DNA of 52,339 bases from assembly GCA_018242565.1 (NCBI GenBank), contig JAFEBR010000529.1, positions 1-52,339 on the forward strand, in the 5' to 3' direction. Below are positions 35,905 to 44,918 of this stretch, piece by piece. The notes under the pieces were generated by a model, which searched no databases, had not been told where the DNA came from, and saw only the letters and a list, made by a program, of their open reading frames with translations. The DNA is from Planctomycetota bacterium (lineage in GTDB: Bacteria; Planctomycetota; Planctomycetia; Planctomycetales; Planctomycetaceae). Position 1 is the stretch's first letter. Each line of letters begins with the position of its first letter. Both the position numbers and the translations under genes were made by a program.

Positions 35905-36227
35905 GGGGCTGGTCCTCGGATTTTTTCGCGCCTAAAGCCCCGTCTTCATACTGCGGGGATTTGTCCATTCCATCAGTCGGCGACATCGTTCACGCCATCA
36001 AGTTTTGAAGGCCACAACTCCTGACATCACTTAATTTTGGCCGGCGCAAGTTTGCCTGGGCTGGATGTGGGGTTCCCGGGTCAACCGGGCTTTCATCGAG
36101 GTGGATGGGTCCCAAGGAAACTGATTCTGCGGGTAAAAACACGCCCGGAAAACAGGCCAGCTTGCCAAACGGCGCGCACGGCACTTAAGATTTGGCAAGA
36201 CGTTTTGCGAGATCGGGAGTGCAGGGA

Positions 36228-36704
36228 ATGGGAAATTGGCCGTATATCATCGCCGCCCTCGGGTTTCTGGCCGCCGCCGCGCTGCTGTTGCGAAAGCCGG
36301 TGCGGTCGTGGCGCGAACGGCGCGAAGCGCAGCGGGCTCGCAGTGAGTTCCGGCGTCATCGAGAAGTCTTAGAGGCGAAGTTCTTTGATCTGGCGGCCGC
36401 GTCGGGCAAGCCTCGGGGTCTCCGCTGGATCGATTGTGATTGGCTCGAAGCGGTCACATTCGCCCGCGATCGGCAGACGGGACTGTTGACAGCCTTCGTG
36501 GCGGTCAACATTCGGTTTGAGGCGATTGAGGGGGGCGATATGGAGGACGTTGCCGCCGTTGGCAATATCCGCGACGCCGCGGCCGTATTTCACTATGAAC
36601 ACGGTGCCTGGGGAACGGGCGGCCGTGCCTTATTTAATATGAACCCGGCTGACGCGATCGCACGGCTGGGGGCGCAATTTGAACCCGTGCCGCAGTGTCA
36701 ATAA
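36228..36704 (+). CDS. Small membrane-anchored protein of unknown function
   Basis: A 158-residue protein that I do not recognise as a named family. An N-terminal helix (about 5-23, WPYIIAALGFLAAAALLL) is followed by a very basic linker (RKPVRSWRERREAQRARSEF). The C-terminal domain (about 50-158) is mixed, with LRWIDCDWLEAVTFARDRQTG and a series of beta strands (LLTAFVAVNIRFEAI). The basic stretch after the helix implies that the domain is cytosolic. An ATG at 36228 with GCAGGGA upstream is chosen so the membrane helix begins at once. The next gene starts 150 bases later on the same strand. Confidence 0.7.
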   Translation: MGNWPYIIAALGFLAAAALLLRKPVRSWRERREAQRARSEFRRHREVLEAKFFDLAAASGKPRGLRWIDCDWLEAVTFARDRQTGLLTAFVAVNIRFEAIEGGDMEDVAAVGNIRDAAAVFHYEHGAWGTGGRALFNMNPADAIARLGAQFEPVPQCQ

Positions 36705-36854
36705 GTCTCCTTTCAATCAGTCAATTCGGCATGCAAACTGCTTCTGCCGTCCAGACAGTGAACGTCAAATCGGCGATTGGGAAATACAACCGGACCTGCA
36801 TCGGGCCAGGTCGGGCGTGAGATTTCGTTGTTTCTTCATCCAGAGATTCACACC

Positions 36855-38891
36855 ATGTACATGAAATTGCGACTGACGATTGGTTTGTTCTCGGGAGTGC
36901 TGCTGGCACTTTCGATTCTGGCACCGGGATATTCCGCGGATGCAGTGTCCGAATCGCAATCCCGCCTGCTGACTGACATCAAGTATCTGGCGTCAGATGA
37001 CCTCGAAGGTCGTGGTGTGGGGCTCAAGGGGTTGGATTCTGCCGCGGATTACATTCGCGATGAATTCGGAAAATGCGGACTCAAGCTCGACGCCGTGCAG
37101 GGGGGGCCTTTCCAGAATTTCACCATGAATACCGGCTCGGTGCTGGGTCCGGTGAACACTCTGGTAATTAACGGTCCCGTAGGGAAGACCTTGGCGTTGA
37201 CCCTCAATACCGATTTCACGACTCAGTCGTTCGGTGGTGCAGGGGCTTTTACAGGCGATCTCGTCTTCTGTGGTTACGGTATCGAGGCCGCCGACAAAAA
37301 CTACGACGATTTTGCCGGGATCGACCTCAAGGGAAAGGTCGCCATTATCATGCGTCGCGTGCCGCAGCAGGGGCTCCCGAATGCGGTCTTTCCGATTTCC
37401 GGGCGCGGTAACGTGCCCAGTCACGGCGAATTGCGGTCGAAACTCGACCGCGCTTTTGCCAAGGGAGCCAGCGGTGTGCTGTTTGTGAATGACCCCTACT
37501 CCGGACGGCAAGATCTGGAGAAAGCTCGCAAGGCAGTCGCCGAGCTGGCTGAAAAAGTGGCAGTCGCCGCCGTCGAATTTGAAGCAGCCGACCCGACCAA
37601 TGCAGAAAAACTGGCCGCCGCTCGCAAGAAACTGACTGAAGAAGTAGCCAATTACAAAGCGGGCAAAGGCCATTTGAGTGATACCGAGCCCGACAACCTC
37701 ATGAAGTTCGGCTACTTCAGCGATGAGATGGTGCGGAATATCCCCGCTATGCACATCACCCGTGCCGTGTGTGATCAGATTCTGAAAGGCGCGTTGAACA
37801 AGACGCTGGCCGACCTCGAAGCCGAGATCGACAAAGAATTCAAACCGCAAAGCGTTGTGCTCGCGGGCTGGAATGCTCAGGGGACGGTGTCGATTGAACG
37901 CAAAGTGGCCCCGGTGAAAAACGTGATCGCGGTCCTGGAAGGTGCGGGACCTCACGCCGATGAAACCGTCGTGATTGGTGCTCACTACGATCACGTCGGC
38001 CGTGGCGGTAAAGGTTCGTTCGTTCCGAACAGCAACGAAGTTCATAACGGTGCCGACGACAACGCCTCGGGCGCCGTCAGCCTGCTCGAAGTCGCTCGTC
38101 GCCTGAGTGCCCGCAAAGAGAAGTTGCCCCGGCGGATTGTGTTCATTGCCTTCACCGGTGAAGAAATGGGTTTGATCGGCTCGGCTCGTTATACGCAAGA
38201 ACCGGTCTTTCCCCTGGAAAAGACCATAGCCATGTTGAACATGGACATGGTTGGCCGTCTGCGCGATGACAAGCTGACGATTTTTGGTGTGGGGACTTCG
38301 CCCGTCTGGGAAGGTATGATTAACCGCCTGGCCAAAGACGATCACTTCGAACTCAGTCTCAAGCCCGAAGGCATGGGGCCCAGCGATCATCAGTCGTTCT
38401 TTATGAAGCAGGTTCCGGTACTGCACTTCTTTACGGGCACCCATGGCGATTACCACCGTCCCTCGGATGACTGGGATAAGATCAACATTCCCGGCGCCGA
38501 GCGGATTGTGAATCTGGTCGAAAAGATCGCCGTCGATGTCGCGACCTTGCCCGAACGCCCCGAGTACATTGCGGTGAAGGGGACCGCCCAGATCGAAGAA
38601 CGACGCGGCGAAGGGAGCAGCCGCCCCTATTTCGGCAGCGTTCCCGATTTCGGTGGCAACAAGCCGGGTTATCTGCTGGGGGGCGTGGCCCCGGGCGGTC
38701 CGGCGGAGAAAGCCGGACTCAAAGCGGGTGATCGCATCATCCAACTCGGGAAAAGCCAGGTCGAGAATCTGGCCGATTTCGATACGGCACTGCGGGCCTT
38801 TTCGGCCGGTCAGACCGTCGAAGTCGTGGTCATGCGTGGCGATGAACGAGTGACCGTGAAGGTTTTGCTCGAAAAGCCTCGCGGAGGTTGA
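36855..38891 (+). CDS. Secreted M28-family zinc aminopeptidase with PA and PDZ domains
   Basis: A 678-residue exported peptidase. Signal peptide about 1-28. A PA-type lid domain (about 100-330) interrupts the start of the peptidase. The M28 catalytic part (about 355-580) shows His377 in GAHYDHVG, Asp401 in NGADDNASG, the Glu pair in FTGEEMGL, Asp in LNMDMVGR and His in THGDYHRPSDD, a complete two-zinc set. A PDZ domain (about 600-675, GYLLGGVAPGGPAEKAGLKAGD) closes the protein and probably binds peptide termini. It would trim peptides outside the cytoplasm. The amine oxidase begins 17 bases after its stop, so the two are likely one operon. Confidence 0.93.
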   Translation: MYMKLRLTIGLFSGVLLALSILAPGYSADAVSESQSRLLTDIKYLASDDLEGRGVGLKGLDSAADYIRDEFGKCGLKLDAVQGGPFQNFTMNTGSVLGPVNTLVINGPVGKTLALTLNTDFTTQSFGGAGAFTGDLVFCGYGIEAADKNYDDFAGIDLKGKVAIIMRRVPQQGLPNAVFPISGRGNVPSHGELRSKLDRAFAKGASGVLFVNDPYSGRQDLEKARKAVAELAEKVAVAAVEFEAADPTNAEKLAAARKKLTEEVANYKAGKGHLSDTEPDNLMKFGYFSDEMVRNIPAMHITRAVCDQILKGALNKTLADLEAEIDKEFKPQSVVLAGWNAQGTVSIERKVAPVKNVIAVLEGAGPHADETVVIGAHYDHVGRGGKGSFVPNSNEVHNGADDNASGAVSLLEVARRLSARKEKLPRRIVFIAFTGEEMGLIGSARYTQEPVFPLEKTIAMLNMDMVGRLRDDKLTIFGVGTSPVWEGMINRLAKDDHFELSLKPEGMGPSDHQSFFMKQVPVLHFFTGTHGDYHRPSDDWDKINIPGAERIVNLVEKIAVDVATLPERPEYIAVKGTAQIEERRGEGSSRPYFGSVPDFGGNKPGYLLGGVAPGGPAEKAGLKAGDRIIQLGKSQVENLADFDTALRAFSAGQTVEVVVMRGDERVTVKVLLEKPRGG

Positions 38892-38908
38892 TACCGAAAG
38901 GTTCTTGT

Positions 38909-40384
38909 ATGCCGTTGAACCTGTTCCAGATGCTGGAGCGTCGCTTCGGGGGATTCGATTCGGGAATCTCCCGTCGCGACATGTTACGGGCATCTGTGGC
39001 CGCCGGGGCGGGGTTGCTGCTGTCGCAGCAGCAGACTCGCGCTGAGGAAACCGAGTCTGGTCGACGAGTTATTGTCGTCGGTGCTGGACTTGCCGGTTTG
39101 TCCGTTGCCTATGAATTAAAGAGCGTTGGTTACGAAGTCACGGTCATTGAGGCCCGCGAACGCGTCGGGGGACGGGTTCGAACACTCGAGCGATTTGTCA
39201 AAGACAAAACGGTCGAGTCCGGCGGGGAAATGGTCGGGGCCAACCATCCCGTGTTCGCGGCGTATGCTCAACGGTTCGGCATTCAGTTTCGCGAAATCGT
39301 GTATGACCCCGATGCCGACTCGCCGATTTTGTTTGGTGGCGAACGGCTCAATCCGGGAGCGGCCCGCCAGTTGTGGCGGGAAATGCGCGAGGCCCTGTCG
39401 CAAATGAACGGCGATGCGACCGCAGTGCATGCGTTTCGCCCGTGGACCAGCCCCGACGCCGAGAAACTCGACCGCCGCACGACCGCCCAGTGGATTGAAA
39501 GCCTGCAGGTTTCGGACCAGTGTAAGCAGGCGATTGCGATCCAGCTTACGGCGATCAATGGCGTGCTGCCTGCCTGGCAGAGTTACCTGGGAAACCTGGC
39601 AATGGTCAAGGGGGGCGGTCTGGCCGATTACTGGACCAAGACCGACTTCTACCACTGCGTGGATGGCAACCAGTTGCTGGCGGATGAGATGTCCGACGAA
39701 ATCGGCGGAGACGATTTCCTCCTTTCAATGCCGGTGCGGGCGATCAAGGTGACCGACAAAGGTGTTGCCGTCACGATCAATGATGGACGCACCCTCGAAG
39801 CCGACGATGTGATTGTCACCGTTCCCTGCAGTACCTGGAACCGAATCGCGTTCGATCCGCCATTGCCGGCAATTCTGACTCCGCAAATGGGCACGACCAC
39901 CAAGTTCCTGGTCGCTGTGAAAAACCGATTCTGGGAACCGGAACAACTGTCCCCCCGCAGTTTGACCGACGGCCCGATCAACCTCACCTGGGAAGATACC
40001 AACAGCCAGCCCGGAAAAATCGGGGCCTGTCTGACGGCCTACTCGGGCGGCACCATGGCCGATCTGGCCATGGCCTGGTCGAACGAAGATCGGCAGGAGC
40101 GCTACCTGGCGATTCTTGAGCAGCTCTACCCGGGCCTGCAACGCGAGTTCGATAAATCGTTGTTTGTCAATTGGCATAACGACCCCCTGGCGCGAGGTTC
40201 GTATTCTTTCCCCGCTCCCGGTCAGGTGACCACGATTGGTCCCATCCTGGAGACCGGTCTGGGCCGTCTGCACTTCGCGGGCGAACATTGTTGCCCCGCG
40301 TTTGTCGGCTACATGGAGGGGGCTTTGCAGTCCGGTGTCCGGCTGGCCCAAAAGCTGGCCCAGCGCGACGGCATCAAAGCCTGA
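38909..40384 (+). CDS. Tat-exported FAD-dependent amine oxidase
   Basis: A 491-residue flavoprotein. The N-terminus has a twin-arginine signal (SRRDMLRAS, about 22-30, then an Ala/Gly-rich core), so it is exported folded with its cofactor. The dinucleotide motif VVGAGLAGLSVAYEL (about 56-70) with ARERVGGRV marks the flavin monoamine oxidase group. The C-terminal FAGEHCCPAFVGYMEGALQSG carries the FAD-contact sequence of that group. The usual C-terminal Cys for covalent flavin is not obvious. Substrate could be an amine or amino acid; being 17 bases downstream of the peptidase suggests use of peptide-derived amines, an inference. Confidence 0.88.
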   Translation: MPLNLFQMLERRFGGFDSGISRRDMLRASVAAGAGLLLSQQQTRAEETESGRRVIVVGAGLAGLSVAYELKSVGYEVTVIEARERVGGRVRTLERFVKDKTVESGGEMVGANHPVFAAYAQRFGIQFREIVYDPDADSPILFGGERLNPGAARQLWREMREALSQMNGDATAVHAFRPWTSPDAEKLDRRTTAQWIESLQVSDQCKQAIAIQLTAINGVLPAWQSYLGNLAMVKGGGLADYWTKTDFYHCVDGNQLLADEMSDEIGGDDFLLSMPVRAIKVTDKGVAVTINDGRTLEADDVIVTVPCSTWNRIAFDPPLPAILTPQMGTTTKFLVAVKNRFWEPEQLSPRSLTDGPINLTWEDTNSQPGKIGACLTAYSGGTMADLAMAWSNEDRQERYLAILEQLYPGLQREFDKSLFVNWHNDPLARGSYSFPAPGQVTTIGPILETGLGRLHFAGEHCCPAFVGYMEGALQSGVRLAQKLAQRDGIKA

Positions 40385-40545
40385 CGTCCTGGGACCTGCT
40401 CTGGACACGCTGGCTGTTCGAAGGCGTCTGTTCCGCAGTGTATTCCCGTCCTCCGAATTTCAGAACCAGCGGTCTGGCGCCCCGAATTCTGCGGAAACTG
40501 ACGGGTTCTTCCCGTATCACCAGCCCGGTCGGGACATCGTCCGGC

Positions 40546-40574
40546 GTGACACCCGTTGCCGATCCCCCTAAAAT
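40546..40574 (+). promoter_or_regulatory. Strong candidate promoter of the CrtI-like gene
   Basis: GTGACA (40546-40551), a 17-base spacer and TAAAAT (40569-40574) each match five of six consensus bases. It would start transcription near 40581, with a leader of about 37 bases before the GTG at 40618. This separates the desaturase unit from the peptidase-amine oxidase pair. Confidence 0.55.
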
Positions 40575-40617
40575 GCCCAGACAGTCTTAGTAACTCACAT
40601 TGACTTTGGGGGATCGA

Positions 40618-42162
40618 GTGGCAGCTTCGCGTGCCGAGGTGAGTATTATCGGTGCCGGGCCAGGCGGGCTGGCAGCCGCTTTGCTGCTGGCCAAAGCAGG
40701 GGCCCGCGTCCGTTTGTTCGAATCGCAGTCGCGAGTTGGTGGCCGCACCGCAGCCATTGAACAAGATGGATACCGGTTCGACCTGGGGCCCACCTTTTTT
40801 CTCTATCCGCGAATTCTCTCTGAGATCTTCACTGCGATCGGTCGCAATCTCGAAACCGAGATTCCGCTGACCAAACTCGACCCCCAGTATCGACTCGTCT
40901 TCGGGGCGGGGGGGCACCTCGATGCCACCCCCAATCTGACCGAGATGGACCGCCAGATTGCCGCCCTGTCGCCACAGGATGCCGGCGCGTTTCAACGGTT
41001 CATGAACGAAAACCGGGTGAAGCTGGCCAAGCTGCGCCCGCTGCTTGAATCGCCCTTCTGCTCGATGGCCGATTTGTTGTCACCCGCCGTGTTTGAATCC
41101 CTCCCCTGGTTGCGCGTGTGGCGTTCTCTGGGCGGGGAATTGCAGCGGTTCTTTACTGATCCTCGGCTGGTGGTCGCCTTTACGTTTCAGTCGAAGTACC
41201 TGGGCATGTCCCCCTTTCGCTGCCCCAGTGTGTTTTCGATCCTGTCATTTCTGGAATATGAATACGGCATCTTTCATCCCCAGGGAGGGTGCAGCGCCAT
41301 CATGGAACGGATGGCGGAGATCGCAACCGAGATGGGGGTCGAAATCCATCTCAATGAACCGGTCGAGCAAATCGAGTTCCGGGGCAAACGGGCGGTCGGC
41401 GTCCAGACCCGGCAAGATCGGTATGCCTGTGATTCGCTGGTGGTGAATGCCGACTTTTCTCACGCCATGACTCGGCTGGTTCCCGATCATCTCCGCCGTC
41501 GGTGGACCGATCGCAAACTCGAACAAAAGCGCTACTCGTGTTCGACGTTCATGCTCTATCTGGGGATCGAGGGGCGCTACGACGATTTGCCCCACCATAC
41601 GATTTATATCGCCAAAGACTACCAGCAGAATCTGGCCGACATCGAAACCCGACAGGTGTTGTCAGTCGACCCCTCGTTCTATGTGCAGAATGCCTGCGTG
41701 ACCGACCCCGGGTTGGCACCGCAGGGGTGCAGTACCCTGTATGTGCTGGTGCCTGTCCCCCATCGCAACGATCATCTGGACTGGTCCGTCGAACGCGACC
41801 GGTTCCGTCAGGTCGCTCTGCGGCAGTTGCACAAAATCGGATTACACGACGTCGAACGTCGTATTCGCGTCGAAAAGATGGTCACGCCGCACGATTGGGA
41901 ACAGCAATACGCGGTCCATAAGGGGGCCACGTTTAATTTGGCGCATAACCTCGGCCAGATGCTGCACCGTCGGCCCAACAACCGGTTCGAAGACCTCGAT
42001 GGCGTGTACCTCGTCGGAGGGGGGACGCACCCGGGAAGCGGTCTGCCGGTCATTTTCGAATCGGCTCGAATCTCGACCAAGCTGTTAGCGCATGACCTGG
42101 GCCTTCCTGACCCGACCGGCGTGCCGGCCAACCATCAGACTTTGACGGCCCTCCCCAGCTAA
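40618..42162 (+). CDS. Carotenoid desaturase-like FAD oxidoreductase (CrtI/CrtN family)
   Basis: A 514-residue flavoprotein with an N-terminal FAD motif VSIIGAGPGGLAAALLLAKAG, then SRVGGRTAAIEQDGYRFDLGPTFF typical of CrtI-type phytoene and squalene desaturases. The C-terminal block DGVYLVGGGTHPGSGLPVIFESAR is the family signature. It would remove hydrogens from a C30 or C40 isoprenoid chain in the membrane. Planctomycetes are reported to make C30 carotenoids from squalene, so a CrtN-like role is plausible. GTG at 40618 is preferred because GGGGGA lies 4 bases upstream; a TTG at 40600 is an alternative. An ABC exporter pair follows 182 bases downstream. Confidence 0.85.
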   Translation: MAASRAEVSIIGAGPGGLAAALLLAKAGARVRLFESQSRVGGRTAAIEQDGYRFDLGPTFFLYPRILSEIFTAIGRNLETEIPLTKLDPQYRLVFGAGGHLDATPNLTEMDRQIAALSPQDAGAFQRFMNENRVKLAKLRPLLESPFCSMADLLSPAVFESLPWLRVWRSLGGELQRFFTDPRLVVAFTFQSKYLGMSPFRCPSVFSILSFLEYEYGIFHPQGGCSAIMERMAEIATEMGVEIHLNEPVEQIEFRGKRAVGVQTRQDRYACDSLVVNADFSHAMTRLVPDHLRRRWTDRKLEQKRYSCSTFMLYLGIEGRYDDLPHHTIYIAKDYQQNLADIETRQVLSVDPSFYVQNACVTDPGLAPQGCSTLYVLVPVPHRNDHLDWSVERDRFRQVALRQLHKIGLHDVERRIRVEKMVTPHDWEQQYAVHKGATFNLAHNLGQMLHRRPNNRFEDLDGVYLVGGGTHPGSGLPVIFESARISTKLLAHDLGLPDPTGVPANHQTLTALPS

Positions 42163-42344
42163 ATGAACTCCGCCACGCCACCCCAGGCTTTCCTTCGAGT
42201 GCCCGTCTGGTTCACAGCGCCGGTCCTCAAATTGGTCGTGCGTGCGGATAGGTTGTCCTCGCTGCCTTGCCCGTCGGCGAACACGCGGTGGAAGCAATCC
42301 TGGGACTACCGCTTGTGGACCACTCGGCTCCTGCGACTTTTGTA

Positions 42345-43268
42345 ATGTCTGAACGCCCGCCTGTGCTTGCGATTCGCGACGCCCGCAAGGCGTTTGGGAC
42401 TCGCGCTGCGCTGCAGGGAGTGACTTTTGACCTGCATCCGGGTGAGTTTCTCGCTCTGCTTGGTCCCAACGGGGCTGGTAAGACGACCTTGATTCGGGCG
42501 CTGTGTGGCCGAACTCGTCTCGACGCCGGAGACATCCTGGTGCTGGGGGCCCGGGCTGGAGACCTGGCCGCACGAGCCCGATTGGGATTCGTCCCGCAGG
42601 AACTGGCCCTGTATTCCGATCTCACTGCTCGAGAAAACCTGATGATCTTCGGGCGTCTGCAAGGGGTCGCCGGGACCCAACTGCAGGAACGGGTAGAACA
42701 AGCTCTGGAATGGATCGGATTGGCGGATCGGGCGACGGCATTTGTTCGGACATTTTCCGGCGGCATGAAGCGTCGGCTGAATGTCGCCTGTGCCGTGCTG
42801 CATCGACCCCAGGTGCTGCTGCTCGACGAACCCACCGTGGGAGTCGATCCCCAAAGCCGGGCCCGCATCTTTGAAATGATTGCTGAATTGCGTGCTGACG
42901 GGACTTCGATCTTGTTGACCACCCATCAACTGGAAGACGCCGAGGTCCACAGTGACCGCATCCTGATTCTGGACCATGGCCGGATCATCGCCGGCGGCAC
43001 CCTCTCGGAATTGATCGCCAGCACGATCGGTCCGTCGTATCGAGCGGTGGTCCGGTTGGTGCATCGGCCGTCGACCGTTGTGACTGGCTTCCAGGAAACG
43101 GCCGACGCTCGGACCTGGGCCGCCGCCGTAACCGACCCGGCGACGGAAGTGCCCCAGTTGCTGGCCCGGTTGACGGCTGCCGGTTGCGGGGTCGATGATC
43201 TGCACATCCAGCGTCCCAGTCTGCACGATGTGTTTCTACATTTGACGGGAAGGGTGTTGCGCGAATGA
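42345..43268 (+). CDS. ABC-2 type exporter ATPase
   Basis: A 307-residue ATPase. Walker [10 protein letters not shown] (about 43-51), signature FSGGMKRRL, Walker [12 protein letters not shown] and switch-His segment TTHQLEDAE are all present. The C-terminal 90 residues after [11 protein letters not shown] form the extension typical of CcmA/NodI-type drug and polymer exporters. The final four bases (ATGA) overlap the permease start, so the two are translationally coupled. ATG at 42345 is used; the frame is open further upstream, but those residues do not resemble the family. Confidence 0.93.
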   Translation: MSERPPVLAIRDARKAFGTRAALQGVTFDLHPGEFLALLGPNGAGKTTLIRALCGRTRLDAGDILVLGARAGDLAARARLGFVPQELALYSDLTARENLMIFGRLQGVAGTQLQERVEQALEWIGLADRATAFVRTFSGGMKRRLNVACAVLHRPQVLLLDEPTVGVDPQSRARIFEMIAELRADGTSILLTTHQLEDAEVHSDRILILDHGRIIAGGTLSELIASTIGPSYRAVVRLVHRPSTVVTGFQETADARTWAAAVTDPATEVPQLLARLTAAGCGVDDLHIQRPSLHDVFLHLTGRVLRE

Positions 43269-44518
43269 TCGGCGTGGTGTTGCGAACGAGCCTGTTGCGA
43301 CTCTGGCACAACCGCCTGGATCTGACCCTGGCGTTTGTCGTCCCGATTATCTTCTTCAGCATTTTCGCGCTGATTTTCGGTGGACACGTGGGGCGCAACC
43401 TGATGACCGTGAAACTGGCTGTGGTTGATCAGGACCGCACCGACTTCAGTCGGCAGATCGTGGCCGATCTGGAAGCGACCCCCGGGTTGACCGTCCTGCA
43501 GCAGGCGGGGCGTGGTCCCCGGTCTGGACCGCTGCAGCCTGATGCAGCGCGATTACTGGTGCAGCAGGGACAGGCCGCGGTGGCGGTGGTTTTGCCCGCC
43601 GGTCTGTTCGAGTCTGTGACTGGCGCGACGGAGACCGCCGCGGTTGTCGAACTGCTGGCCGACAGTTCCGAACCGGTCGCCCCGCAGTGGATTACGGGCC
43701 GCCTGCGCGAAGCGGTCATGGTCCATCAGGGAGAGTACCTGGCCAGTCAAGGCGCCCGCCGGGCTCGTGCTGCCAAGCTGGCGTTAAGATTGGCACGAGG
43801 TCGTCGTGAGCCCGCCGATGACTCGGACGACCCCGACGACATCGAGGAATTCTCGGCCGCCTTGTCGTCGGGGTGGACACTGGAAACGATCGACGTGCTG
43901 GGTTCGCGGCAGACGAACCCGACGGTGTCCATGTACGCCGCGGGAATCGCCGTCTTGTTTCTGCTGTTCTCGACGACGAACGCAGCCGGTTCCCTGCTGG
44001 ATGAAGAAGAAGCGGGCACGCTGGAACGACTGCTCACCAGCCAGTTGACACTCAATCAATTGCTGGCCGGGAAATGGCTCTGGACCTGGGGGCTGGCCTG
44101 CGCCCAGACGACTGCCATGTTCGTCTACGCCTGGCTGGTCTTTGGTGTCAATTTTCCGGCGCACATTCCCGGATTTTGCGTGATGACCGCGTGTACGACC
44201 GCCGCGGCGTCCAGCCTGGCGCTGTGCCTGGCCACGCTCTGCCGTACGCGACAGCAACTCACCGGGGTCTCGACGATCGTGATCCTCAGCATGTCGGCTC
44301 TGGGGGGCAGCATGGTCCCCCGCTTCGTCATGAGTGAGTCACTGCAGCGTGTCGGACTCTTCACGTTCAATGCCTGGGCGCTGGATGGATACAACAAAGT
44401 CTTCTGGCGACAGCTCCCCGTGTCGGCCCTGGGGCCGCAAGTGGGCGTGCTGCTGGGGATCGCCGTAGGCTTTTTCGCGATCGCCCGCTGGCTGTCCCGC
44501 CGCTGGAGTGAGCACTGA
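43265..44518 (+). CDS. ABC-2 type exporter permease
   Basis: A 417-residue permease. The first helix (about 18-40) is followed by a large outer domain (about 45-215) that contains an acidic patch (DDSDDPDDIEE, near 185-197). Five further helices follow in the C-terminal half (MYAAGIAVLFLLFSTTNAAGS onward), ending in a helix close to the last residues. This is the ABC-2 / YhgE-like arrangement used to export drugs, lipids or polymers. It pairs with the overlapping ATPase. Its position behind the CrtI-like gene hints at an isoprenoid or membrane-lipid cargo, which is inference only. Confidence 0.9.
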   Translation: MIGVVLRTSLLRLWHNRLDLTLAFVVPIIFFSIFALIFGGHVGRNLMTVKLAVVDQDRTDFSRQIVADLEATPGLTVLQQAGRGPRSGPLQPDAARLLVQQGQAAVAVVLPAGLFESVTGATETAAVVELLADSSEPVAPQWITGRLREAVMVHQGEYLASQGARRARAAKLALRLARGRREPADDSDDPDDIEEFSAALSSGWTLETIDVLGSRQTNPTVSMYAAGIAVLFLLFSTTNAAGSLLDEEEAGTLERLLTSQLTLNQLLAGKWLWTWGLACAQTTAMFVYAWLVFGVNFPAHIPGFCVMTACTTAAASSLALCLATLCRTRQQLTGVSTIVILSMSALGGSMVPRFVMSESLQRVGLFTFNAWALDGYNKVFWRQLPVSALGPQVGVLLGIAVGFFAIARWLSRRWSEH

Positions 44519-44918
44519 CCGCCGGCTCTCCGGGTTCGGTTTTCTGAGACGAGTTTCGAGATCAGTTAAATCGACCGGCAGTGACCCTGTTGGGCCCAGA
44601 TGTGTTCGGTGCCTTACCCGTCCGTTATGAGCATTGGTACCAGTGTTCCGCAGACAGGCCTCAAAAGGGGACATGTTTGCCCATTTGTGGCTCGGCAAAG
44701 CGAATGACTGTTGTCAACGCACACAATTTAAATGCATGTAAAAGCTTTGATGTGACTGTCAAGCAAACAAAATCAATATTTTGTATTTGGGATTCTGCAT
44801 GCCAGCGCCGTAGATTCTGAGAGTCGGGGAAGCTACGGGCCATTCCCGGCAAGGGTTCTCGTGACATGGTTGTGTGCTCAATAGATTCGCGAAACCAGTC
44901 TTTGTGGAGAAACAACAG
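44519..44918. other. AT-rich intergenic region upstream of the PEP-CTERM gene
   Basis: No gene is visible in these 400 bases. A weak nested CCGG/ACCG hairpin lies at 44519-44545 with TTTTC after it, possibly a terminator for the exporter. The stretch 44700-44800 is far more AT-rich than its surroundings and probably holds the promoter of the PEP-CTERM gene, but several overlapping hexamer pairs score alike and I cannot choose one. I found no GG-N10-GC sigma-54 site. Confidence 0.5.

Noticed and set aside
36993-38993. 666-codon minus-strand frame opposite the M28 peptidase
   Set aside because: The complete zinc-ligand set is on the plus strand; the antisense frame is a by-product of GC-rich codon usage.
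44519-44918. Possible sigma-54 promoter before the PEP-CTERM gene
   Set aside because: The best candidate (GGTACCAGTGTTCCGC) has 12 bases between GG and GC instead of 10.
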